Source: an uncultured Aquimarina sp. (GTDB lineage Bacteria; Bacteroidota; Bacteroidia; Flavobacteriales; Flavobacteriaceae). Taken from it: a stretch of 64,000 nt of DNA. Made by a program: the position numbers and the translations under genes. Under the pieces are notes generated by a model. The model ran no database searches and was not told the DNA's origin. It saw nothing but the letters and a program-made list of their open reading frames with translations. Every line of letters starts with the position of its first letter. Positions within the stretch are counted from its first letter, which is position 1. The stretch is from contig CANMLW010000005.1 of assembly GCA_947498705.1 (NCBI GenBank), positions 124,001-188,000 of the forward strand, given 5' to 3'. Shown one piece after another: positions 17,342-27,508 of this stretch.

Positions 17342-17774
17342 AATATAGTATACTGTTTTGGTAGAATAATACTACAAATATCTTTTTATTAGTCATAATT
17401 TTAACATGATTTAACACAAAAACTAAATTTATGATTATCACGAACTACCCACCAAACTTTCCAACATAGAAAAAAACTTATGTTTTTCGGTTATAATCAA
17501 TAAGATTATTTCAAGAAAACTACAAGAAAGGTAAACAGGATTTATAGATGAATTTAGCCTCTAGTTATTTTAGCGTTAACTAGAGCTAGGCTTTTTTCTT
17601 TTTTGAATCCTTTCAATGGAATACATATATCTAAAAATATACTATTTAACACAAACCCAGGAAGAATTACATATTTCAGCATAACTAACTGATTTTAGGT
17701 AAAAAGGATGTTTTCGATACTTTTTATCAGTAATTCTTTTTGTTAACTTATTACTTAACACAAAAATTATAGTT
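17342..17774 (+). promoter_or_regulatory. duplicated long leader 1 (promoter, upstream ORF, attenuator-like hairpin)
   Basis: This 433-base region is homologous to 23076-23522; the first 80 or so bases are nearly identical. A promoter is visible (TTTG 17357-17360, TATCTTTT 17379-17386). The element TTAACACAAA occurs at 17411, 17646 and 17755; the first and last copies lie exactly 10 bases before an ATG (17431, a 12-codon upstream ORF, and 17775, the protease). Between them a hairpin (CTCTAGTTA 17559-17567 with TAACTAGAG 17577-17585) leads into T-runs ending near 17603. The layout is that of a transcription attenuator; the mechanism is inferred. Confidence 0.6.
17431..17469 (+). CDS. leader-1 upstream ORF, 12 codons
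   Basis: ATG 10 bases after TTAACACAAA opens a 12-codon frame ending at TAG. Compared with leader 2 the DNA lacks two bases after the sixth codon, which shifts the frame and shortens the peptide from 22 to 12 residues. Either the peptide sequence is unimportant or this copy is broken. Confidence 0.3.
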   Translation: MIITNYPPNFPT

Positions 17775-20700
17775 ATGAAACTGAAATTTATTACTATGGT
17801 TTGTTTGCTTCTGGCATACATTCCATACACACACGGTCAGGATCAATCTACACCTGCATTATGTGATCATGATGCTATGATGGATTCTTTTTTCAAGAAT
17901 AATCCCGGTGCAGAAGCAGAGAATGCAGCCTTTGAGAGGCAAGTCGCGGCAAGAGCGAGAAGTGCAAAAGGTGCTCAGAAAATGGCATCAGTTACAATAC
18001 CCGTTGTATTTCATGTATTTGGAAGAACCCAATGGGGAAAAACAGTAACATATGAAAAAATTAAAAATGCACTTAAAATCGTTAATGAAGATTTTAATGG
18101 ACAGAATGCAGATTATAATACGGTAGATCCTGCTTTTAGTGGTCGTAGAGACCGGATGGATATCGAGTTTAAGCTTGCTAAAATAGATCCCAGTGGAGGA
18201 GGTACTACGGGAGTAGTATTTCACGATTATGAAGTCGGATTTGGATTAGATAATACGTATGATGATAAAATAGCACAATATTCTTGGGATAACTACAAGT
18301 ATATGAATGTGTATATCCAGGCAGATCATAAAGATGATGGTAATTCAACACGTTCTGGTGTAGCTTGGTTGCCTTCTACATTCATGTCAGACGCAGGTAC
18401 TGCCAGAGTGGTTTATAATGGACAATATCTACATGACAATACTACTAATAAAGAGTTTGCACAGTTAACACACGAATTTGGTCATTGGTTAAACCTATAT
18501 CATACTTTTAGAGGAGGGTGTGACGATGCAAATGGTGATTATGTAAATGATACGCCAAAAGAAGACAGTAATAGTGGGGATAAAGGTTGTACAGTAGGAG
18601 CTAGCGAATGTGGGAACCTAATTAATTATGAAAATTATATGGGTTATGATGCAGCTACCGGGTGTTCAAAAATGTTTACACAAGGGCAGGTTGCAAGAAT
18701 GAATGCGGCGCTTCAACATGCAGCAAGAAGGCCATTGTGGCAACAAGCTAACTTAACCGCAACAGGAGTAAATCTTACAGGTGCATCTTTTGAGCTTGAA
18801 GGTAGATTGGTTAGAGAGTCTAATACGAATAATGGAACGATCGAAAACACAAGCTATAACGTAACTATTCAGGACGGTACTTTTGCTTTAAGCAGTGGGG
18901 TGATGTCTGAAGGAACTCATTTTACGTCTAGCTTACCTCAAGGTATTTCTGCGGCGATTACCGTAGAGAATAATAGAACAATTAAAGTAACTTTTAGCGG
19001 GCAGGTTGCCAACCATGCCAAAGCAAATAGCACTTCTGGTACCATTACCTTTAGAAATGCGGCTGTTTCAGGAGGAACTTCAAATCTAGCGGTAAACAAG
19101 CTTTCATATGATTTTGAATATTATGATCCGTTCACAATTGTTTATGAAAATATTGCAGATAAAACGGTTAGTTCTGCTAAAGTATGGGAGCCGATTGCTA
19201 TTAAAGATAATATTATTAGTCAATTTGGTTTGTTTTTTGAAAGTAATAAGCTTGAAATAGAAACCTATAGAAAAGCTTTGGTTTCTGAAGGGACTACTAA
19301 AAATGTAACACTGTTACAAGAAAATCAAATCATATCAGATGATAGTAATTGGATCTCTGGAGGTCTTTATCCTGACTTGCATATCGTAAGTTCTGCAGAT
19401 TACACCGTTTGGAGAGGTAAAACGGGTTATGTTGGTTTTTTCCTTCAGTTAGAGCGAGGAAAATATAACTACGGATGGATGAGAATTAGAGTAAATGCTG
19501 CGGGTACAGAGTTTACCATATTAGACTATGCATATAATACAAAACCAAACGGGATCATTAAAGCAGGAAGTACAACAATTGATGATCCGGACCCAACAGA
19601 TACAGTGGCTCCTTCAAGACCTACTGGTTTAACAACTACCAGTGTTTTAAGCGATGAGGTAAATTTAAGCTGGACTGCTTCTACAGACAATGTAGGCGTT
19701 ACAGGGTACGAAGTGTATAGAGATGGGGTTAATTTAGGTACAACCGAAAATGGTGTAACCACGGCTCGTGTATTTAACTTGACAGCAAGTACGACCTATA
19801 ATTTTTATGTAATTGCAGTAGATGCTGCTGGTAATAAGTCTACAGCAAGTGATGCCATAACAGTAACCACCACAGATGGTTCTACCGATCCTACTCCAAC
19901 CTATTGTGAGGCGGGTAGACAAGGAACTAACTATATTGGTGAAGTTTCTTTTGGTTCTATATCCAATACCAGCGCAAATGGTTCATACGCTAATAATACT
20001 TCTCAAAGTACTAGTGTGCAAAAAGGAGCAACAGTTACTTTAACCGTTACGCCTGGAATTACTAGCTCGAACTGGAACTCTAATGTAGTGGGAGCGTGGA
20101 TTGACTGGAATCAGGATGGTGATTTTGAAGATGCAGATGAACAAGTACTAATGAAAACTCCTGGTACAGGTGGAGGAACTGCTAATGTAACAATACCAAA
20201 TACCGCTAAAAACGGTGAAACTCGATTAAGAGTACGTTATAGATGGGGTAGTAATCCTAATCCTTGTGGAACCACCGCCAATGATGGTGATGAAGTAGAA
20301 GACTATACTGTAAATGTTGGTGGTGACCCTGGAGATACACAAGCACCAACTGCTCCTAGTGGTTTAGCAGCGTCAAATGTAGCTCAAACTACCTTAACCT
20401 TAAATTGGACAGCCTCTACCGATAATGTAGGAGTAACTGGGTATGATGTATTTCAGGGAGCTACAAATTTAGGTGCTGTATCAGGTACTACTTATAATGT
20501 AACAGGTTTGACAGCAGGAACAGCTTATACATTCTCAGTAAAAGCGAAAGATGCAGCAGGTAATGAGTCAGCGGCTAGTAATACATTAAATGTAACAACT
20601 GCTCAAGCTTCAGATACTCAAGCACCAACCGTACCAACTGGATTAACTACAACTAACATTACAGCAACTACAGTAAATCTAAGTTGGACAGCTTCTACCG

Positions 20701-22712
20701 ATAATGTAGGAGTAACAGGTTATGATGTGTTACGTGATGGAAATAATGGTGAAGAATTATTATTAGGAACTACAGAAAATGGAGCTACTACGGCACTTAT
20801 CAATAATTTAACAGCAGGAACAACGTATCAGTTCTATGTAAGAGCGATAGATGCGGCAGGTAACAAGTCGGCTGCTACAGCGAAACTAGCTGTTACAACC
20901 ACTGGAGGTACAAACCCTGATCCAACCTATTGTGATATGAAAGGTAATAATAGTGGTGATGATAATATTACGAATGTAAACTTTGCAGGAATTAACAAAA
21001 CATCTTCTGATACAGCTGCCGGTTACCATAATTATACCGATAATGTAGCAAATGTTTCTAAAGGAGCTTCCAATACGATGACAGTAACCTTTGCTGGATG
21101 GCAAGGTGGTAATAATAATGAAGTATATGTTTGGATTGATTGGAATAAAGATGGTGACTTTGTTGATGCAGGTGAAAAGTTTGAAGGAACAGGAACGGGT
21201 ACTTCTCGTACTGTGTCCATAGCTACACCAAACACAGCTATTACAGGAAACACAAGAATGCGTGTAGTATTAGGATATAATAATAATGATGGAGACAATG
21301 CGTGTACTAATGTTAGTTATGGTGAAGTAGAAGATTATACCATTAACATTGGTGGCGGAACTACAGATACTCAAGCGCCAACTGCTCCTAGTGGTTTAGC
21401 TGCTTCTAGTGTAACCCAAACTACCTTAACATTAAATTGGAACGCTTCTACCGATAACGTAGGAGTAGCTGGATATGATGTATTTCAGGGAAGTACGAAT
21501 TTAGGTACTGTAACAGGTACTACCTATAATGTTACTGGATTGACTGCAGGAACGGCATATGCGTTCTCTGTTAGAGCTAAAGATGCTGCGGGTAACCAAT
21601 CTGCTGCTAGTAATACGGTTAATGTTACGACACAAGATGTTACTCCTACTGTAAATGGTGGTACGGTAGCAACAAATGATAATCAAACGCAAGTTACTAC
21701 CGTAACAGGTGACGGCATTGCAGATATAATTACTTTTACAAATGCGAATTCTTCAGGTACTAATTATGCGTACTTAATTACAGATGCTAATGATAATGTA
21801 TTAGCAGTTGAGACTGCTTCTCATGATTTTGAGGGAGCTTCTGTAGGAATATGCAAAGTATATGGTATTGCTTATGAAGGAACCTTAAACGCGGTAGGTA
21901 AAACTATTACAGATACAGGATTAGCTTCTGGTAATTTTGATGTATCTAGTAATTCAATAACTGTCGATAGAACCTCAGGGACTAATCCTACTCCAACGTA
22001 TTGTTCTGCAACCGGTAACGGAGGACCAGAAGGAGTGTCTAATGTAACTTTTGCAGGAATCAATAATACATCTATAAGAAACGCAAGTGGGTATGATGAT
22101 TTTACATCGATCTCGGCAAGTGTAGCTGCAGGTTCTAGCCATAACTTAAGAGTTACAATTATAGGATATAATGGTGGAGCAGCAGACGAGATCTATGCAT
22201 TTTTCGACTGGAATCGAGATGGTGATTTTGCAGACTCTGGAGAAAAACTTACCTTAAATAAAACGTCAAACTTAGTAGGTGATGTTTCTGTGTCAGTACC
22301 TTCTTCGGCAGTGTCAGGAGCTACAAGAATGCGTGTATTAGTTTCTTACTATGATAACGAAAGTAACCCTTGTGATACAGGAACAAATGATGTGCGTTAT
22401 GGAGAGTATGAAGATTATACGGTAAATGTTACTGCCAGTAAATCTGCAAATATAGGAAGAGATAGTTTTGTTTCTTTAGATTCAAATCCAATAAATGGGC
22501 AAAGTCTGGACCTTAGTTTAAATGGTGTTGATGCAGGAAGCATAAATATTACAGTATACAATGCAAATGGTAGAAGAATAAGTAGCTTTGATAGAGAAAA
22601 AGATTTAGGAAATTCTTTGTCAGTTCAGTTAAATGATGCGAAGTCAGGATTATATTTTGCTACTGTAACTATAGGAAATAGAAAAACAACGTTAAAATTT
22701 ATGGTTGAGTAA
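17775..22712 (+). CDS. T9SS-secreted M43 (pappalysin-like) metalloprotease with GEVED and FN3 domains
   Basis: Extracellular zinc protease of 1645 residues. After the signal peptide (to about residue 22), the M43 domain (about 70-330) has [11 protein letters not shown] with zinc ligands H233, H237 and H243 and catalytic E234, then the Met-turn segment ENYMGY. A 270-residue beta-rich region follows. Then come FN3 (about 608-700), GEVED (709-850), FN3 (853-945), FN3 (946-1042), GEVED (1050-1192), FN3 (1197-1287), a TVNGG...GDGIAD domain (1290-1400), GEVED (1405-1555) and a T9SS sorting tail (1565-1645, [14 protein letters not shown]). FN3 copies two and four are near-identical in DNA. It is paralogous to the gene at 23523. 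Confidence 0.9.
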   Translation: MKLKFITMVCLLLAYIPYTHGQDQSTPALCDHDAMMDSFFKNNPGAEAENAAFERQVAARARSAKGAQKMASVTIPVVFHVFGRTQWGKTVTYEKIKNALKIVNEDFNGQNADYNTVDPAFSGRRDRMDIEFKLAKIDPSGGGTTGVVFHDYEVGFGLDNTYDDKIAQYSWDNYKYMNVYIQADHKDDGNSTRSGVAWLPSTFMSDAGTARVVYNGQYLHDNTTNKEFAQLTHEFGHWLNLYHTFRGGCDDANGDYVNDTPKEDSNSGDKGCTVGASECGNLINYENYMGYDAATGCSKMFTQGQVARMNAALQHAARRPLWQQANLTATGVNLTGASFELEGRLVRESNTNNGTIENTSYNVTIQDGTFALSSGVMSEGTHFTSSLPQGISAAITVENNRTIKVTFSGQVANHAKANSTSGTITFRNAAVSGGTSNLAVNKLSYDFEYYDPFTIVYENIADKTVSSAKVWEPIAIKDNIISQFGLFFESNKLEIETYRKALVSEGTTKNVTLLQENQIISDDSNWISGGLYPDLHIVSSADYTVWRGKTGYVGFFLQLERGKYNYGWMRIRVNAAGTEFTILDYAYNTKPNGIIKAGSTTIDDPDPTDTVAPSRPTGLTTTSVLSDEVNLSWTASTDNVGVTGYEVYRDGVNLGTTENGVTTARVFNLTASTTYNFYVIAVDAAGNKSTASDAITVTTTDGSTDPTPTYCEAGRQGTNYIGEVSFGSISNTSANGSYANNTSQSTSVQKGATVTLTVTPGITSSNWNSNVVGAWIDWNQDGDFEDADEQVLMKTPGTGGGTANVTIPNTAKNGETRLRVRYRWGSNPNPCGTTANDGDEVEDYTVNVGGDPGDTQAPTAPSGLAASNVAQTTLTLNWTASTDNVGVTGYDVFQGATNLGAVSGTTYNVTGLTAGTAYTFSVKAKDAAGNESAASNTLNVTTAQASDTQAPTVPTGLTTTNITATTVNLSWTASTDNVGVTGYDVLRDGNNGEELLLGTTENGATTALINNLTAGTTYQFYVRAIDAAGNKSAATAKLAVTTTGGTNPDPTYCDMKGNNSGDDNITNVNFAGINKTSSDTAAGYHNYTDNVANVSKGASNTMTVTFAGWQGGNNNEVYVWIDWNKDGDFVDAGEKFEGTGTGTSRTVSIATPNTAITGNTRMRVVLGYNNNDGDNACTNVSYGEVEDYTINIGGGTTDTQAPTAPSGLAASSVTQTTLTLNWNASTDNVGVAGYDVFQGSTNLGTVTGTTYNVTGLTAGTAYAFSVRAKDAAGNQSAASNTVNVTTQDVTPTVNGGTVATNDNQTQVTTVTGDGIADIITFTNANSSGTNYAYLITDANDNVLAVETASHDFEGASVGICKVYGIAYEGTLNAVGKTITDTGLASGNFDVSSNSITVDRTSGTNPTPTYCSATGNGGPEGVSNVTFAGINNTSIRNASGYDDFTSISASVAAGSSHNLRVTIIGYNGGAADEIYAFFDWNRDGDFADSGEKLTLNKTSNLVGDVSVSVPSSAVSGATRMRVLVSYYDNESNPCDTGTNDVRYGEYEDYTVNVTASKSANIGRDSFVSLDSNPINGQSLDLSLNGVDAGSINITVYNANGRRISSFDREKDLGNSLSVQLNDAKSGLYFATVTIGNRKTTLKFMVE

Positions 22713-22740
22713 TCATAAAATAGCTTTAGTCATAATCATA

Positions 22741-22772
22741 AAAATCGGGAGTTTTTACTCCCGATTTTTTTT
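22741..22772 (+). terminator. terminator of protease 1
   Basis: AAAATCGGGAG (22741-22751), loop TTTTTA, then the complement and eight T. The sequence between stop and hairpin (AATAGCTTTAGTCATA) is shared with protease 2, showing that the 3' end belongs to the duplicated unit. Confidence 0.88.
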
Positions 22773-23075
22773 GTTTCTAACTAGAGGTATACTGTATAAA
22801 TTTTGAAGGGAGATTAACAACGAATATAGTTGGTTTTGCCTTTGTGGTAAAGACTAGTAATTTGATGATTTTTTCTTCTGTATTTATCTTACAAATGTTA
22901 TTTAATCATCAAAATAATTGATAGAGGTTGTGTAAAATTAAGTTGTAACTGTTTCACTTACAGAAGATCCATATTTTATGGTAAACTTAATTTTATTTAG
23001 ATAGGTATATTTCCTCTTTGATCAAAAAATAACCTTCTAAATGAGTTTTTACGGGCTTCTTTAAAGTGTTTCGAC
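22773..23075. other. AT-rich intergenic stretch, nothing recognised
   Basis: About 300 bases between the protease-1 terminator and the conserved leader 2. There is no supported ORF or RNA. Confidence 0.5.
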
Positions 23076-23522
23076 AATATAGTATACTGTTTTGGTAGAA
23101 TAATACCATAAATATCTTTTTATTAGTGATAATTTTAATATGATTTAACACAAAAAACTGAATTATGAAATTTACGAACTACTCCCACCAAACTTTCCGG
23201 CATAGAAAAAAACATACATTTTTTCTTTTATAATCTGTAAGATTTTTTAGTAAAACTTAGAGAAAGACAAATAGGGTTTTTTATAAGCGAAAATACCCTC
23301 TAGTTATATTAATTATAGACTAGAGTTAAACCTTTTTTTCCCTTTTTAAATCCATTCATAGAATTTATATACCTAAAAGTTAATACTTAACACAAAAAGC
23401 AAAAAAGATTATTTAATCAGAATAACTGACTGGTTTTTTTAAACGGGGGCGTTTACTTGCTCTATATGTTTAATAGGTAATCTTTTTTGTAGACTTATTA
23501 TTTAACACAAAACAAATTAGTT
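23076..23522 (+). promoter_or_regulatory. duplicated long leader 2
   Basis: Homolog of leader 1, with the same order of parts. Promoter TTTG 23091-23094 and TATCTTTT 23113-23120 keep the 18-base spacing. TTAACACAAA stands at 23145, 23387 and 23502; the first is 10 bases before the upstream ORF (ATG 23165) and the last 11 before the protease ATG. The hairpin CTCTAGT (23298-23304) with ACTAGAG (23319-23325) is followed by a T-run at 23333-23339. The arms, loop and flanks have diverged while the hairpin plus T-run is kept, which argues for function. Confidence 0.6.
23165..23233 (+). CDS. leader-2 upstream ORF, 22 codons
   Basis: Encodes a basic, aromatic 22-residue peptide beginning MKFTNYSHQTFRHRKK and ending in Phe/Leu. 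Its start has the same TTAACACAAA context as the protease gene downstream, suggesting it is translated. The terminator-like hairpin begins about 65 bases after its stop. Four aromatic residues and four basic clusters do not point to one amino acid as the obvious attenuation signal. It is unsupported by any family I know. Confidence 0.4.
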   Translation: MKFTNYSHQTFRHRKKHTFFLL

Positions 23523-26500
23523 ATGAAAATTAAAGTTAACTTAACATTATTAATGTTATGTTGTGTTTCATTTTTTTATGCACAACAACAACCGATGAGT
23601 TGTGGTTTTGATCAAGCGACGAAGGAGTTTTTAAAAGACCCCGTTGCAAGAAAAGCACATGAAGCATATAATAGATATGCGAAAAGTATTGAAAAGCAAT
23701 TTAAATCTGGAGCTCTGAGTGCAAAAATGAACACTACATATACTATCCCTGTAGTTGTACATGTGTATGGAAGAACGCAGCATGGAAAAACGATTACATA
23801 TCAAAAAGTGAAAAAAGCTATTGATATCGTTAATGAAGATTTTACTGGTAAAAATCCAGATTTTAATTCTGTTGATAATGCTTTTAGAAATCGAAGAGGA
23901 ACATTAAGTATTCGTTTTGCACTAGCTAAGTTAGATCCTAATGGAGCAAGTACAGACGGTGTGCTATTTCATGAAACAGAAGAAACAGGTTTCGGATTAA
24001 GATCATTTGATAATAATGTAAAAGATTATGCTTGGGATAATTATAAGTATATGAACGTTTATATTATGGGAGATCATAAGAATGATGGAGGGTCAACCCA
24101 AAGTGGTGTTGCTTGGCTTCCTGATACGGGTATGTCGAATGATAATCTTGCAAGAGTAGTGTATAATGGACAATACTTACATGGTAATACAAATACAGAG
24201 TTTGCATCTATATTTACACATGAATTTGGTCACTGGTTAAATTTATATCATACTTTTAATGGCAATGGTTGTAATGACCCTAACGGAGATTATGTTAGTG
24301 ATACTCCAAAAGAAGATACTAATGCAACTAACAGAGGTTGTACTGTAGGGGCAAGCGAATGTGGTAATTTGATTAATTATGAAAACTATATGGGGTATGA
24401 ATCTTCTGGTGGATGTGCAAAAATGTTTACACAAGGACAAGTTACAAGAATGATCACTGGTTTAAATCATCCTGCTAGAAGAACTTTATGGACAACTGCT
24501 AATTTAGCTGCAACAGGAGTTACTTTGGATAAGGCTTATTTTGAAGCAGACAATACTATATTCGAATCTAATAACAATGATGGTTCTGTAGAAAAAACCT
24601 CATATGACGTCTCTATCAATGGAGGTACTTTTGCATTAAGCAGTGGTAACTTAGCCCAAGGAACTCATTTTAATACAAGCCTACCAAGTGGTTTATCAGT
24701 ATCAATAAGTGTATTAAACAACACTACTATTAGAGTAAGTTTTAATGGTAAAGCAACAAGTCATGCGATATCAAATAATGGATCTGGTAGTATTACCTTT
24801 AATAATGCTGCAATCACAGGAGGAACTTCAAGTTTGGTTACTAATAAGCTGGCATTTAATTTTCGTTTTCATGATCCTTATAAAGTTGTCTATAATAATA
24901 TTGCAGATCTTACTGCTAGGACAGGTGCTGTTTGGCAACCTTTTACTATTAAGGAATCTGGAATGAATAATAAATATGGGATATTTTTTAATGGTGGTGA
25001 TTTAGAAATTGAGTCAAATAAGCAAGCTTTAGTAATGCAAGCTGGTACAAGAAATGTAACCTTGATACAAGCAAATCAACTTATATCTAGTGCTAGTAAC
25101 TGGGTAAATGGAGGAGTTTTTCCAAACTTACCAGATGTTAAAACATCTTCTTATACAGCATGGCATGGAAGAACAGCTTATGTAGGGTTTCAGTTAAAAG
25201 GATTAAATACTCAAACGCTTCATGGGTGGATGAGAATTCGAGTAAACAGTAATGGTTCAGAAATTACACTACTTGACTACGCATATAGTACTAGGCCTAA
25301 TGGGGCTATTAGAGCGGGAAGTCAAACATTAGAACCAGTAGATCCAACATGTAATGATGGTATCCAAAATGGAGATGAGACAGGTGTAGATTGTGGGGGG
25401 TCTTGTGCTCCTTGTACTACAGATCCTACCTGTAATGATGGTATCCAAAATGGAGATGAGACAGGGATAGATTGTGGAGGATCTTGTGCACCTTGTACTA
25501 CAGACCCTACTTGTAATGACGGTATCCAAAACGGAGATGAAACAGGTATAGATTGTGGTGGGTCTTGTGAACCATGTAATACAAATGTAACATATTGTAA
25601 TGCTTCAACAACAACCAACGGAACATTGCATATTACCAATGTTAAATTTGGTAGCATAGATAATACATCCACCAATGCTGCATATAATGATTTTACAGGT
25701 CAATCAACAAATCTTACTGCAGGACAAGCTACGGCATTGGCGGTAAAAGTTAATAATGAACATTGGACATTTAATGCTGTAGGAGTATGGATCGACTGGA
25801 ATAATAATGGAGATTTTACGGATTCTGGAGAACTAGTACTTTCTAAATTTGCAGCAGGACCTTATACTGCCAATGTTACCCCTCCTTCGGGAGCAGTTTC
25901 TAATACCTCTTTACGTATGAGAGTGCGAATTGGATATGGTTCTGAATCTAAAATTACACCATGTGGTACAGATACTTATATTGGTGAAGTAGAAGACTAT
26001 TCGGTTAGAGTTGGAGGAGGAACAACACCAACATGTAACGATGGTATCCAAAATGGAGACGAAACAGGAGTTGACTGTGGTGGATCTTGTGAGCCTTGTG
26101 TAGCAGAGCCAACGTGTACAGATGGTATCCAAAATGGAGATGAAACAGGAATTGACTGTGGTGGATCTTGTGAGCCTTGTGTAGCAGAGCCAACATGTAC
26201 AGATGGTATTCAAAACGGTGATGAAACAGGAATTGATTGTGGCGGATCTTGTGAACCTTGCCAAACAAATGTAACATATTGTTCTGCAACCGGTAATGGA
26301 GGCCCAGAAGGAATATCTAATGTTACTTTTGCTGGAATAAATAATTCATCGGTAAGAAATGCTAGTGGATATGATAACTTTACATCGATAGCAGCAAATG
26401 TTTCTGCCGGCTCAAGTCATAATTTAAGAGTTAATATAATTGGATATAGAGATGGAGCTGCAGATGAGATCTATGCATTCTTTGACTGGAATCAAGATGG

Positions 26501-26990
26501 AGATTTTGCCGATACTGGCGAAAAACTTACTTTGACCAAAACTTCAAATCTTGTAGGTGATATTTCTGTTGCTGTGCCTTCATCGGCAAGAACAGGGTCT
26601 ACTAGAATGCGTCTATTAGTTTCTTACTATGATAATGAGAGTAATCCTTGTGATACAGGATCAAACGATGTACGTTACGGAGAATACGAAGACTATACGG
26701 TGAACGTTGCAGCTAGTAAATCAGCAAATGCAGGTAACGATAGTTTTGTTACTGTAGAGACCAATCCTATACAAGGAAAAACTTTAAAACTTGAATTTAG
26801 TGATGTTAGCGCGAGAGATGTAAGTATTGTTGTCTACAACGCAAATGGTAGAAGAGTAGCTAGTTTTGATAGAAAAATGAATTCAGGTCGTTCTTTATCT
26901 GTTGAGCTAAGTAATGTGAAGTCAGGATTATATTTTGCTAAAATAGCAACTAAAGAGAGAAGTAATTCAGTTAAGTTTATAGTAAGATAA
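23523..26990 (+). CDS. T9SS-secreted M43 metalloprotease, paralog 2
   Basis: Extracellular protease of 1155 residues, paralogous to 17775-22712 from leader to terminator. The signal peptide ends near FYAQ. The zinc motif [11 protein letters not shown] again starts at residue 233, and ENYMGY follows. The same 270-residue beta region runs to about 600. The C-terminal part differs: three tandem 27-residue Cys-rich units (608-688), a GEVED domain (about 690-830), three more units (836-916), a GEVED domain (918-1075) almost identical to the last one of paralog 1, and a T9SS sorting tail. It has no FN3 domains. Confidence 0.9.
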   Translation: MKIKVNLTLLMLCCVSFFYAQQQPMSCGFDQATKEFLKDPVARKAHEAYNRYAKSIEKQFKSGALSAKMNTTYTIPVVVHVYGRTQHGKTITYQKVKKAIDIVNEDFTGKNPDFNSVDNAFRNRRGTLSIRFALAKLDPNGASTDGVLFHETEETGFGLRSFDNNVKDYAWDNYKYMNVYIMGDHKNDGGSTQSGVAWLPDTGMSNDNLARVVYNGQYLHGNTNTEFASIFTHEFGHWLNLYHTFNGNGCNDPNGDYVSDTPKEDTNATNRGCTVGASECGNLINYENYMGYESSGGCAKMFTQGQVTRMITGLNHPARRTLWTTANLAATGVTLDKAYFEADNTIFESNNNDGSVEKTSYDVSINGGTFALSSGNLAQGTHFNTSLPSGLSVSISVLNNTTIRVSFNGKATSHAISNNGSGSITFNNAAITGGTSSLVTNKLAFNFRFHDPYKVVYNNIADLTARTGAVWQPFTIKESGMNNKYGIFFNGGDLEIESNKQALVMQAGTRNVTLIQANQLISSASNWVNGGVFPNLPDVKTSSYTAWHGRTAYVGFQLKGLNTQTLHGWMRIRVNSNGSEITLLDYAYSTRPNGAIRAGSQTLEPVDPTCNDGIQNGDETGVDCGGSCAPCTTDPTCNDGIQNGDETGIDCGGSCAPCTTDPTCNDGIQNGDETGIDCGGSCEPCNTNVTYCNASTTTNGTLHITNVKFGSIDNTSTNAAYNDFTGQSTNLTAGQATALAVKVNNEHWTFNAVGVWIDWNNNGDFTDSGELVLSKFAAGPYTANVTPPSGAVSNTSLRMRVRIGYGSESKITPCGTDTYIGEVEDYSVRVGGGTTPTCNDGIQNGDETGVDCGGSCEPCVAEPTCTDGIQNGDETGIDCGGSCEPCVAEPTCTDGIQNGDETGIDCGGSCEPCQTNVTYCSATGNGGPEGISNVTFAGINNSSVRNASGYDNFTSIAANVSAGSSHNLRVNIIGYRDGAADEIYAFFDWNQDGDFADTGEKLTLTKTSNLVGDISVAVPSSARTGSTRMRLLVSYYDNESNPCDTGSNDVRYGEYEDYTVNVAASKSANAGNDSFVTVETNPIQGKTLKLEFSDVSARDVSIVVYNANGRRVASFDRKMNSGRSLSVELSNVKSGLYFAKIATKERSNSVKFIVR
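25344..25586 (+). repeat. three tandem 81-bp Cys-rich coding repeats, block 1
   Basis: Units begin at 25344, 25425 and 25506. Each encodes PTCNDGIQNGDETG(V/I)DCGGSC, then PC and a short linker. Four cysteines per unit imply internal disulfides. High DNA identity suggests recent expansion and a site prone to length change. Confidence 0.9.
26028..26270 (+). repeat. three tandem 81-bp Cys-rich coding repeats, block 2
   Basis: Units begin at 26028, 26109 and 26190 and encode the same motif as block 1, separated from it by one GEVED domain. Presumably a spacer between surface-exposed domains. Confidence 0.9.
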
Positions 26991-27013
26991 TAAAATAGCT
27001 TTAGTCATATTAT

Positions 27014-27047
27014 AAAAAAACCGGGAGTTTTTGCTCCTGGTTTTTTT
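27014..27047 (+). terminator. terminator of protease 2
   Basis: AACCGGGAG, loop TTTTTG, CTCCTGGTT (one G-T pair), then a T-run. Confidence 0.85.
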
Positions 27048-27077
27048 GTTAATATTATTTAAAACTTAAGACCATTC

Positions 27078-27133
27078 TTTGGTAAAAAAGAAAAAATACT
27101 CTACATTTGTAGAACAAACTCTAATAATGTAGA
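27078..27133 (+). promoter_or_regulatory. promoter with two BlaI-type operators
   Basis: TTTG (27078-27081) and TACATTTG (27102-27109), 20 bases apart, form a Bacteroidota promoter. The palindrome TCTACATTTGTAGA (27100-27113) covers the -7 box, and a second TCTA-N6-TAGA copy lies at 27120-27133, just before the ATG. CTACA/TGTAG half-sites resemble classical BlaI/MecI operators, so BlaI autorepression is likely. Confidence 0.65.
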
Positions 27134-27136
27134 ACA

Positions 27137-27508
27137 ATGCAGTTGTCAAAAACAGAAGAACAAGTGATGCAATATCTCTGGAAACTAGAGAAAGCATTTA
27201 TGAAAGATATACTCGATGCATATCCAGAACCAAAGCCTGCAACGACTACAGTAGCTACATTATTAAAGAGAATGACAGATAAAGGTTTTGTTGATTATAA
27301 GATTTATGGTAAATCACGAGAGTATTATCCATTAGTAAAAAAGACGGATTATTTTTCTAAACATGTAAATGGGTTAATCAAGAATTTTTTTAATAACTCA
27401 GCATCGCAATTTGCTTCATTTTTTACTTCAGAAACCAATTTGTCTACTATAGAATTAGAAGAGCTAAAAAAAATAGTTGACCAACAAATTAAAAAACAAA
27501 AGCAATGA
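27137..27508 (+). CDS. BlaI/MecI/CopY-family repressor
   Basis: Winged-helix repressor of 123 residues. The DNA-binding domain is in residues 1-75 (LSKTEEQVMQYLWKLEKAFMK, then TTVATLLKRMTDKGFVDYK), with a C-terminal dimerisation helix region. In BlaI/MecI systems the repressor is cleaved after the partner M56 membrane protease senses a signal. It overlaps the M56 gene by four bases (ATGA). No beta-lactamase gene is nearby; such pairs in Flavobacteriaceae often have other, unknown targets. Confidence 0.9.
   Translation: MQLSKTEEQVMQYLWKLEKAFMKDILDAYPEPKPATTTVATLLKRMTDKGFVDYKIYGKSREYYPLVKKTDYFSKHVNGLIKNFFNNSASQFASFFTSETNLSTIELEELKKIVDQQIKKQKQ

Noticed and set aside
25322..25675. 117-codon antisense ORFs across the Cys-rich repeats (also 25911-26264)
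   Set aside because: They mirror the tandem repeats on the opposite strand and have no plausible product; the sense strand is clearly coding.
25344..26270. Regularly spaced repeats as a possible CRISPR array
   Set aside because: The repeats are in-frame coding units of a secreted protein with no variable spacers and no cas genes nearby.
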